Source of the DNA: JAZDEL01 sp043820655
GTDB taxonomy: Archaea > Iainarchaeota > Iainarchaeia > Iainarchaeales > JAZDEL01
DNA: 11,870 nt
Assembly (NCBI GenBank): GCA_043820655.1
Contig: JBDRDO010000082.1
Coordinates: forward strand, 1-11,870
Reading direction: 5' to 3'
Shown: piece by piece, positions 4,897 to 11,184 of the stretch
Numbering within the stretch: the first letter of the stretch is position 1
Layout: the number at the start of each line of letters is the position of its first letter
Position numbers and translations under genes: made by a program
Notes under the pieces: model-generated
Databases searched by the model: none
The model's input: the letters and a program-made list of their open reading frames with translations, nothing else
What the model was told of the DNA's origin: nothing

Positions 4897-6186
4897 ATGG
4901 ATGTTGCGGTAATTGGCACAGGTTATGTCGGGCTTGTAGCGGGAGCATGCCTTGCTGAATTAGGGCACAATGTTGCGTGCGTTGACAATAATACCGAAAA
5001 AATCGAGGCCCTAAACCGCGGAGAAATACCGATTTACGAGCCAGGGCTTGAACCCTTAGTGAACAAAAACACAAAGGCAGGCAGGCTTTCTTTCACTACT
5101 GCACTGCCCGAGGCAGTGCGCAAAAGCAAAGCCGTGTTTATTGCTGTCGGCACTCCTTCAGGCGAAAACGGCGAGGCGGATTTAAGTTACGTTGAGGCAG
5201 TTGCGCGCGAAATCGCGGGCGCAATTGAAAAGCACACTGTTGTTGTTGAAAAAAGCACCGTGCCTGTGCAGACAGGGGATAAGGTTGCGGAAACAATCCG
5301 CGCGGCAGGCGTTGCCCCTGACTTGTTTGATGTTGTTTCAAACCCCGAGTTTTTGCGCGAGGGTTCCGCTGTTAAGGATTTCTTGGAGCCCGACAGGGTC
5401 GTGATAGGCACGGACAGCGAGCGCGCAAGGAAGGTTATGGAGGAGCTTTATGAACCGTTAGAGGCGGAAAAGATTTTTACCGATGTTAAAAGCGCCGAGC
5501 TCATTAAGCACGCCTCAAACGCATTCCTCGCAACCAAAATTTCATTCATAAACGCAATCGCAAATGTCTGCGAAAAGACGGGCGCAAATATAGAGCACGT
5601 TGCGCATGGTATGGGCACGGACAGCAGGATAGGCAGAAGTTTCCTTAACGCAGGCATAGGTTACGGCGGGAGCTGTTTTCCAAAGGATGTTGCGGCATTC
5701 GTCCGCATTGCGGAGAAGAACGATTATAACTTTGCACTTTTGCGCGAGGTGGAAAACATAAACAGGCACCAGCGCAAATTGTTTTTGGGCAAAATTGAGA
5801 GTGCGATAGGCAACCCTGAAGGAAAGACAATCGCAGTGCTCGGCCTTGCGTTCAAGCCGAACACGGATGACATGCGCGAGGCGCCGAGCGTTGATGTGAT
5901 TAAGGCACTGCAGAAACGCGGCGCGGAAATACGCGCGTATGATCCCGCGGCAAGGAAAACCTCCGAGGCACACCTGAACAACATAACCCACTGCGCAGAC
6001 CCGTATAATGCAATACAGAACGCCGATGCACTTGTAATTTTCACTGAATGGGACGAGTTTTCCAGGCTTGACCTTGAGAAGGTTAAGCGCACCCTGAAAC
6101 AGCCGATTGTGATTGACGGCAGGAATGTTTTCAGCAGGGAAAAAATGAAGGATTTGGGCTTCACATATGTGAGCATAGGGAGGTGA
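4897..6186 (+). CDS. ugd: UDP-glucose 6-dehydrogenase
   Basis: Oxidises UDP-glucose twice with NAD+ to UDP-glucuronate in the cytosol. The 429 residues match the UDP-glucose/GDP-mannose dehydrogenase family length. Motifs: GTGYVGL (7-13), the NAD-binding Rossmann turn; VGTPSGENGEADLSYV (84-99); EKSTVPVQTG (118-127); FLREGSAVKDFLEPDRVVIG (152-171), the signature favouring UDP-glucose over UDP-ManNAc; ELIKHASNAFLA (201-212) with Lys204 and Asn208; GGSCFPKD (257-264) with catalytic Cys260; and LAFKPNTDDMREAPS (317-331). It is first in the plus-strand operon. Its last codons are AGG TGA, and this same AGGTGA is the core of the Shine-Dalgarno of the next gene. The distal gene uxs would use its product. 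No strong Shine-Dalgarno precedes ugd itself. Confidence 0.95.
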   Translation: MDVAVIGTGYVGLVAGACLAELGHNVACVDNNTEKIEALNRGEIPIYEPGLEPLVNKNTKAGRLSFTTALPEAVRKSKAVFIAVGTPSGENGEADLSYVEAVAREIAGAIEKHTVVVEKSTVPVQTGDKVAETIRAAGVAPDLFDVVSNPEFLREGSAVKDFLEPDRVVIGTDSERARKVMEELYEPLEAEKIFTDVKSAELIKHASNAFLATKISFINAIANVCEKTGANIEHVAHGMGTDSRIGRSFLNAGIGYGGSCFPKDVAAFVRIAEKNDYNFALLREVENINRHQRKLFLGKIESAIGNPEGKTIAVLGLAFKPNTDDMREAPSVDVIKALQKRGAEIRAYDPAARKTSEAHLNNITHCADPYNAIQNADALVIFTEWDEFSRLDLEKVKRTLKQPIVIDGRNVFSREKMKDLGFTYVSIGR

Positions 6187-6187
6187 T
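6179..6187 (+). promoter_or_regulatory. Shine-Dalgarno GGAGGTGAT overlapping the ugd stop
   Basis: The nine bases GGAGGTGAT are fully complementary to the conserved 3' end of 16S rRNA and lie 6 nt before the ATG at 6194. The ugd stop TGA (6184-6186) is part of this sequence, so a ribosome finishing ugd stops on the initiation site of the next gene. This fixes the start of the SDR gene. Confidence 0.8.
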
Positions 6188-6193
6188 TTTTAT

Positions 6194-7213
6194 ATGGCTG
6201 CAAAGATAAAAAATAAAACTCCTGGTTCGGGCGCGAAGGCAAAAGTGCTTGTAACCGGCGCAACGGGCTTTGTCGGCGCAAATCTGGCGGAGCGCCTTGT
6301 GCGCGAGGGCTATAAAGTTCGCGCCCTTGTGCGCAAAACAAGCAACGCCTCACACCTTGAAAATCTTGGCATTGAACTTGCATACGGCGACATTACGGAT
6401 GAACGCGCGGTTCGCGCCGCAGTCCACGGCACGGAAATTGTTTTTCATGTGGCAGGTGCGCTTGCATCCGTTGTTCCCGATGAAAACAAACTTATGAAAA
6501 TAAACGCCGAGGGCACAACAAACATAATCCATGCCTGCAAGGCGGAGGGTGTGCAACATTTAATTCACTGCTCAACAGGCGGCGTTCTTGGCTTTCCCGC
6601 AAAACTCCCTGCCGATGAAAGTTTTCCCTACAGGCCGGTAACGGCATACGAACGCAGCAAGGCGGAGGCTGAAAAGCGCGTTCTTGCGGCAGTGGGAGCC
6701 GGGCTTAATGTTACCGTACTGCGCCCCGTGCTTATCTACGGTCCCAGAGACACCGCAAATCTTCTTCCGCTGTTCCGCGGGATAAACAAAGGATATTTCT
6801 TTATTGTAGGGGGCGGAAAAAACACCCTGCACCCGATTTATATTGACAACCTTGTTGATGCATTCCTCCTGGTTGCGGGAAACGAAAAGGCCTACGGGCA
6901 GGTTTATATGGTGCTTGATGAACATGCAGTCACTATGGATGATTTTGCCGGCGCAATCGCGCACTCGCTCAAAAAGCGCGCGCCTGTGCACCTTCCCCTC
7001 GTGTTCGCAAAACTTGCCGGCACAGCCTTTGATGCCGTGCGCAGGGTAACCGGAATAAACTTCCCGTTGAGCAGGGACAGGGTTAACTTCCTAACAAGCG
7101 ATTTCGCATACAGCGGCAGGAAGCTTGCCGAACTCGGCTATATGCCAAAGATAAGCACGGAGCAGGGAGTTTACCGCACTGCAAAATGGTATGCGGAGAA
7201 TAAACTTGTATGA
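6194..7213 (+). CDS. NAD(P)-dependent extended SDR epimerase/reductase
   Basis: A 339-residue extended short-chain dehydrogenase/reductase, likely acting on an NDP-sugar. A basic, flexible N-terminal extension (1-16) precedes the Rossmann motif TGATGFVG (21-28). GDITD (65-69), FHVAGA (84-89) and CSTGGVLG (126-133) follow, with catalytic Ser127 or Thr128. The active site YERSK is at 152-156 (Tyr152, Lys156), then LRPVLIYGPRD (176-186). The sequence style is closest to the dihydroflavonol-reductase/HpnA-like epimerase branch rather than GalE or RmlB proper, so the exact reaction (epimerisation, keto-reduction) cannot be named. It starts 7 nt after ugd and is translationally coupled to it. The C-terminus (about 240-339) is the substrate-binding domain and is of normal length. 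Confidence 0.85.
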   Translation: MAAKIKNKTPGSGAKAKVLVTGATGFVGANLAERLVREGYKVRALVRKTSNASHLENLGIELAYGDITDERAVRAAVHGTEIVFHVAGALASVVPDENKLMKINAEGTTNIIHACKAEGVQHLIHCSTGGVLGFPAKLPADESFPYRPVTAYERSKAEAEKRVLAAVGAGLNVTVLRPVLIYGPRDTANLLPLFRGINKGYFFIVGGGKNTLHPIYIDNLVDAFLLVAGNEKAYGQVYMVLDEHAVTMDDFAGAIAHSLKKRAPVHLPLVFAKLAGTAFDAVRRVTGINFPLSRDRVNFLTSDFAYSGRKLAELGYMPKISTEQGVYRTAKWYAENKLV

Positions 7214-7225
7214 ATCACGCGGTTG

Positions 7226-7235
7226 TTTTAAATTT
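7226..7235 (+). promoter_or_regulatory. Possible internal TATA box before the PLP-enzyme gene
   Basis: TTTTAAATTT lies in the 57-nt gap between the SDR stop and the ATG at 7271, with its centre 41 nt from the ATG. It would give a leader of about 15 nt. The gap is longer than the other junctions near it and lacks a clear Shine-Dalgarno, which makes a secondary promoter plausible. Support is weak. Confidence 0.3.
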
Positions 7236-7270
7236 GTTTGGTTGATTAGTAGTTGTTTGGCTGTGAAAGT

Positions 7271-8572
7271 ATGCTTGAACTGAATGAAGGAAAGGTTTCA
7301 CTGGATGGCGCGGACATCCGCACGCTGAAGGAGAGGTACGGTACTCCCTTCTACTTATTCAGCGAGCGCACGCTTGAGCGCAACTACCGCGAGCTTACCT
7401 CCGCACTCGCAAAAAACTACCCTAACTTCCGCATTGATTATTCGGTCAAATCAAACAACGAAATCGGAGTCCTTAAAATTCTCCACTCCCTTGGATCGCA
7501 CGGTGAGATAGCAAATCACCACGAGCTTTTCCTTGCGCAGCGCGCGGGCTTCAGGCCCGAACAACTGACACTTGACGCCCCGTGCAAGAGCAGGGCTGAC
7601 ATTGAGGAATGCCTCAAGGCGGGCATTTATGCATTCAACCTCGACTCTATTGAGGATTTGGAGGATGTAAACGAGGCGGCAAAGCGCCTTGGGAAAACCG
7701 CAAAGGTAAATGTCCGTGTTAACATCGGTCTCAAAAAAATCCTGCCCGACATGGCTGAAATGTACATAGGCAAGTTTGGCGTACTGAAAAAGGACGCCGC
7801 AAGAATCTGCGAGCTTGCAAATGCGGCCTCAAACCTTGAGCTGATAGGGATTTCAACCCACATGGGTTCGCAAATCACATCCGTTGAGCCCTACCTTAAA
7901 CTTACGGAGGAGATGTTTGATGTTGCCCGCGATGCGGAGGCACGCGGCCTGAATATCAGTGAAATATGCCTCGGCGGGGGCTTTCCCTCACAGTCACTGC
8001 AGAAAACCTCAATCCCGAGTTTTGTTCTTTCGGGCGTGTTCGGAATTTCCCGCGTAAAGGAAGTGCCCGCACTGCGCGAGTACGGCGAGCGCATCTCGCA
8101 GAAATTCGCCGAGCTTGCAAAAACAATGGAACGCCCGCCTGTTTTGGTGCTGCAGCCCGGCAGGAGCGTTGCAAGCAGCATGGGCGTGCTTGTTTCGGAG
8201 GTTAAGTATGTGAAGGGGCAGTGGGTTTTCATTGACGCAAGCGTTTCATTCCTCCCCGAGTCATTGTTCTTTGCGCAGCGCAAGATTCTTTTCCCCGAGG
8301 GGCAGGCCAAGGATGGCGCAAAAGCGGGCAGGTTCAAGGTCTCGGGCGGAAGCCTGAACAGCGCGGACATATTTTCAATGGATGTGCGCATTCCCAAACC
8401 CGCACGCGGCGATCTCGCGCTTGTGCTTGACGCAGGAACGTACTCAATCTCGCGCGCACAGCGTTTCGCTGTAGTGTGCCCGCCTGTCTATATGCTTGAC
8501 AAAGACGGAAAAATAAAAATGATACGGAGGGCTGAAAATGGCGAAGACCTCGCGGCAGCAATGCTGGACTGA
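7271..8572 (+). CDS. PLP-dependent fold-type III decarboxylase homologue (LysA/ODC superfamily) with altered catalytic motifs
   Basis: A 433-residue protein with an alanine-racemase-type barrel and C-terminal beta domain, like diaminopimelate decarboxylase. Seen: TPFYLF (25-30); YSVKSNNE (57-64) with the PLP Lys60; THMGSQ (196-201) with the ring-stacking His197; CLGGGFP (233-239) binding PLP phosphate; GKFGV (167-171); DAGTY (387-391). Two hallmark motifs deviate. EPGR reads QPGR (296-299), replacing the Glu that contacts the PLP pyridine nitrogen. The CES.D motif, which supplies the catalytic Cys across the dimer, reads LNSAD (362-366). Normal LysA decarboxylation is therefore doubtful, although length and fold are intact, so this is not simple decay. 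The start ATG 7271 gives a family-like N-terminus; an upstream TTG (7253) is less likely. Its last 35 nt overlap the following methyltransferase gene. Lysine biosynthesis is not suggested by any neighbour. Confidence 0.8.
   Translation: MLELNEGKVSLDGADIRTLKERYGTPFYLFSERTLERNYRELTSALAKNYPNFRIDYSVKSNNEIGVLKILHSLGSHGEIANHHELFLAQRAGFRPEQLTLDAPCKSRADIEECLKAGIYAFNLDSIEDLEDVNEAAKRLGKTAKVNVRVNIGLKKILPDMAEMYIGKFGVLKKDAARICELANAASNLELIGISTHMGSQITSVEPYLKLTEEMFDVARDAEARGLNISEICLGGGFPSQSLQKTSIPSFVLSGVFGISRVKEVPALREYGERISQKFAELAKTMERPPVLVLQPGRSVASSMGVLVSEVKYVKGQWVFIDASVSFLPESLFFAQRKILFPEGQAKDGAKAGRFKVSGGSLNSADIFSMDVRIPKPARGDLALVLDAGTYSISRAQRFAVVCPPVYMLDKDGKIKMIRRAENGEDLAAAMLD
8526..8531 (+). promoter_or_regulatory. 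Shine-Dalgarno of the overlapping methyltransferase
   Basis: GGAGGG lies inside the PLP-enzyme coding sequence, 6 nt before ATG 8538. It supports initiation inside the upstream gene, hence the 35-nt overlap and likely translational coupling. Confidence 0.7.
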
Positions 8573-9341
8573 AGCAACAGCGGAGGAGTGGAATGAGAAG
8601 GCGAAAAGCACGCAGTGCTTTTATGGTTCCGCATCAACCCAGCACTACAGGAATTCCGAGATAGGCCTGTTCAGGGAATTTTTCGGCGAACTTAAGGGAA
8701 AGATGTTCCTGAAATCGGATCTCTGGAATGAGGTCAACAACACACGCATACTTGCGTGGATGTCGCAGCAGGGCGCAAAGGCACACGGCTTTGACATTTC
8801 CGATTACCTTGTGGAAAACACAAAAAAGAACTTCAGGGAAGCGGGATTGAAGGCGGACATAAAACTGGCGGACATGCGAAAGCTGCCCTACCCCGACAAC
8901 CATTTTGATTACATATACAGCATGGGCACGATAGAGCACATTCCCGATTATGACAAGGCTGTCCGTGAATTCCACCGCGTGCTGAAGCCCGGCGGAACGG
9001 CAATTATAGGCACGCCGAACAAGCATGACCCTTTCCTCCGCCCCCTGCTTGTATGGGGGCTTGAGCTCTTTGACAAGTACCCGTATTCCCCCGAGCTTTG
9101 CTTCTCAAGGCGCGAACTGCGGAAAATTCTTGAGGACGGCGGCTTTGAATTCCGTGACTACACAGGCATACTGTTCTTCCCGGGCATTCTCCGCATACTG
9201 GATGTCTTCCTTTATAAGCATTTCATGCCATTAAGCATAGTTACGAAATTGGCACTCAAGCCGTTTGAGTTTCTTGAGCGCAATTTTGCGTTCTTCCGCA
9301 GGCGCGGTTATCTTATCGCCTGCGTTGCAATCAAGAGGTGA
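8538..9341 (+). CDS. Class I SAM-dependent methyltransferase (Methyltransf_11-like)
   Basis: 267 residues, cytosolic, substrate unknown. The region of motif I reads MFLKSDLWNEVN (56-67) and lacks the glycine-rich GxGxG usually found there. The acidic residue after strand 2 is kept in HGFDIS (83-88), where Asp86 would bind the SAM ribose. The later motifs are standard: LADMRKLPYPDNHFDYIYSM (110-129), TIEHIPD (131-137) and REFHRVLKPGGTAIIGTPN (143-161). A K-x-DLW/F-x-E replacement of motif I is, to my recollection, found in a subset of UbiE-like enzymes, so activity is plausible. The C-terminal third (about 205-267) is hydrophobic and aromatic-rich and may form a substrate pocket or contact the membrane. 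The ATG is set by GGAGGG at 8526-8531. The gene overlaps the PLP-enzyme gene by 35 nt and ends in AGG TGA, which forms the next Shine-Dalgarno. Confidence 0.85.
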   Translation: MAKTSRQQCWTEATAEEWNEKAKSTQCFYGSASTQHYRNSEIGLFREFFGELKGKMFLKSDLWNEVNNTRILAWMSQQGAKAHGFDISDYLVENTKKNFREAGLKADIKLADMRKLPYPDNHFDYIYSMGTIEHIPDYDKAVREFHRVLKPGGTAIIGTPNKHDPFLRPLLVWGLELFDKYPYSPELCFSRRELRKILEDGGFEFRDYTGILFFPGILRILDVFLYKHFMPLSIVTKLALKPFEFLERNFAFFRRRGYLIACVAIKR

Positions 9342-9342
9342 T
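9335..9342 (+). promoter_or_regulatory. Shine-Dalgarno GAGGTGAT overlapping the methyltransferase stop
   Basis: GAGGTGAT contains the TGA stop (9339-9341) of the methyltransferase. Only TTG at 9347 lies at a workable distance (4 nt) downstream. The GTG at 9338 lies inside the Shine-Dalgarno and is unlikely to be the start of the radical SAM gene. Confidence 0.65.
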
Positions 9343-9346
9343 TTCT

Positions 9347-10402
9347 TTGGCAAATTTGGGAAACATTGTGAAGCATGGGACATATTTCATAGCAAACAAG
9401 CCGGGCGTTATTCCGCGGATAATGAGCGGTTTCTTCAAGGGAGTGGTTCTTCGCAAACCCGTGCTCAGGACAATAGACTGGGCCCCTACATACATATGCA
9501 ATGCAACCTGCAAGATGTGCTCCGCACGCAAGCTTTTCAATCCCAAGAAAAAGGAACTCACCCATGAAGAGCGAAAGATGGTATGGGCGCAGGCAAAGAA
9601 GCTTGGCGTTATACACACGCAGTTTACAGGGGGAGAACCTGCCGTAAAAGGCCTTGACTGGATATGCCAGGCAATCCGCGACCTTGACCCTAAAAATTTC
9701 CTTGTTTCAATGACAACAAATGCCTCACTCATAGATGAGCACTGGCTTGACGAGATGAAGGCGGCAGGTCTTGACACAATACAGATGAGCATTGACAGTT
9801 TAGACCCCGAGAAGCAGGATTATTTCCGCGGGCTGAAGGGCAACTTCAACCACATAATGAAGATGAAGGATTATGCGCGCAGTATAGGCCTTAGCGTTTG
9901 CTTCGGCACCGTGGTTTGGCCTGCGGATATGGAAAATGTCTGGAAAAGGGTTGAGTTCACAAAGAAGCACGGCATATTCCTTGCTTTGAACCCGATTTCA
10001 TCCCCCGACAACTGGGAGAGCAAGGACTTTGACATGTTTCAGGACGAGCAGTTAAATGATTACAACAAGCTGCTTGAACAGTCACATGTACGCGCCGACA
10101 CAATCCTCAACTTTTCCGGAAAGAGCGGCTGCCCATCGGGGGAGCGCATTTATATCACGGCTTACGGGGATGTAATGTCATGCCCGCACATTCAAATCTC
10201 CTTTGGAAATGTGCGCGAGGAGCCGCTGGAAACAATCTGGAAGCGCGTTGTTTATTCGCCGATGTTCGAGGGCTACAAGGATCACTGCAGGTGGGCATTT
10301 GACAAGGAGTTCTACAAGAAATACCTGGGAAAATACGAGAACAGGGACCAGAAGCCAGTTAGTTACAAGGAAGTTTTCGGCGATATAAAAATTCCCGAGT
10401 AA
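9347..10402 (+). CDS. Radical SAM protein with SPASM/twitch-like C-terminal cysteines
   Basis: 351 residues from TTG 9347. The 4Fe-4S/SAM motif CNATCKMC spans 51-58 (Cys51, Cys55, Cys58), the canonical CxxxCxxC. GGEP (95-98) contacts SAM, and MSIDSLD follows with typical barrel strands. The C-terminal part holds three further Cys in a SPASM/twitch-like context: CPSGERIYITAYGDVMSCPH (Cys262, Cys279) with GNVREEPLETIW after it, and Cys314. They could ligate an auxiliary Fe-S cluster, although a full seven-Cys SPASM domain is not present. The reaction is unknown; relatives act on peptides, sugars or lipids. Translation is probably coupled to the preceding methyltransferase through a shared GAGGTGAT. 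The start is inferred from that Shine-Dalgarno; GTG 9338 would add only three residues. Its place among NDP-sugar genes suggests a sugar or glycolipid substrate, which is inference. Confidence 0.85.
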   Translation: MANLGNIVKHGTYFIANKPGVIPRIMSGFFKGVVLRKPVLRTIDWAPTYICNATCKMCSARKLFNPKKKELTHEERKMVWAQAKKLGVIHTQFTGGEPAVKGLDWICQAIRDLDPKNFLVSMTTNASLIDEHWLDEMKAAGLDTIQMSIDSLDPEKQDYFRGLKGNFNHIMKMKDYARSIGLSVCFGTVVWPADMENVWKRVEFTKKHGIFLALNPISSPDNWESKDFDMFQDEQLNDYNKLLEQSHVRADTILNFSGKSGCPSGERIYITAYGDVMSCPHIQISFGNVREEPLETIWKRVVYSPMFEGYKDHCRWAFDKEFYKKYLGKYENRDQKPVSYKEVFGDIKIPE

Positions 10403-10439
10403 TTGGAACGCGGTTGAAAGCGAAAATTCTGCTGATAAA

Positions 10440-11174
10440 ATGAAAGCGATAATTCCCGTGGCGGGTTATGCAACACGTCTGCACCCGCTCACTAAAAACA
10501 AGCCAAAGGCGCTTATAGATGTAAAGGGCAAGCCTATCCTCTCGCACATAGTGGACAAAATATCCGTGCTCCCCGATGTGGATGAGATATTTGTTGTCAC
10601 AAACAGCAAATTCTTCTACAATTTCGAGGACTGGGCAAAGGAATCCGAATCTGATGTGCCGATTAAGGTAATAAACGACAACACCGAAAGCAATGACGAC
10701 AGGCTGGGGCAGATGGGCGACATAGGCCTTGCGCTTGAAAAGGAAAAGGTTGATGACGATGTCCTCGTAATTTCGGGGGACAATCTTTTCAGCCTTGCCC
10801 TTGGGGAAATGCACGCGGAATTCAAACAGCGCAATGCGCCCCTGATTCTCCTTTATGATGTAAAGGATGCCGAGGAGGCGAAGAAGCTGGGTGTTGTTGA
10901 GATTGGCGCGGACAAAAAGGTCACATCCTTTGAGGAGAAGCCCGCGCAGCCGAAAAGCACGCTCTGCTCATGCGGGATTTACTTCTTCCCGCGCGAAACC
11001 GTGCCCCTCATTGCGAAATATCTTGTTGCGGGGAATGACCCCGACAGGATGGGCAACTTCCTTGAGTGGCTCATAAAAGAGCTGGACGTTTACGGCTACA
11101 CATTCAATGGAAAATGGTTTGACATAGGCTCGTTTGAATCCCTCGGAAAGGCGAGGGAGGAGTTCGAGCCCTGA
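10440..11174 (+). CDS. Sugar-1-phosphate nucleotidyltransferase with GYATRL signature
   Basis: 244 residues in one nucleotidyltransferase domain that would make an NDP-sugar from a sugar-1-phosphate. The signature is VAGYATRLHPLT (7-18) in place of AGGxGTRLxPLT; the Arg and Leu that follow are kept. KPKALIDVKGKPIL (21-34), ISGDN (111-115) with metal-binding Asp114, FEEKP (164-168), CGIYFFP (178-184) and the late WFDIGSFESL (226-235) with Asp228 are all present. The last motif is intact here, unlike in the minus-strand homologue in this window. UTP or dTTP with glucose-1-phosphate would suit the neighbouring ugd and uxs genes, but specificity is not readable. The ATG is 37 nt after the radical SAM stop and no good Shine-Dalgarno precedes it. 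GATATAAAAAT at 10382-10392 is a possible weak internal TATA box. uxs follows after 10 nt. Confidence 0.85.
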   Translation: MKAIIPVAGYATRLHPLTKNKPKALIDVKGKPILSHIVDKISVLPDVDEIFVVTNSKFFYNFEDWAKESESDVPIKVINDNTESNDDRLGQMGDIGLALEKEKVDDDVLVISGDNLFSLALGEMHAEFKQRNAPLILLYDVKDAEEAKKLGVVEIGADKKVTSFEEKPAQPKSTLCSCGIYFFPRETVPLIAKYLVAGNDPDRMGNFLEWLIKELDVYGYTFNGKWFDIGSFESLGKAREEFEP

Positions 11175-11184
11175 GGCGAGCAGT

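Noticed and set aside
4847..4912. 22-codon upstream reading frame overlapping the ugd start
   Set aside because: The predicted transcription start (about 4860) lies after its ATG, and it has no Shine-Dalgarno; it may be chance.
5724..6383. 219-codon open frame on the minus strand
   Set aside because: It is antisense to the end of ugd and the start of the SDR gene, both secure by motifs; no family resemblance.
6194..10402. Hopanoid-type pathway, because the SDR resembles HpnA and a radical SAM enzyme follows
   Set aside because: No squalene cyclase or other hopanoid gene is visible, and the window looks archaeal; SDR and radical SAM families are too broad for this.
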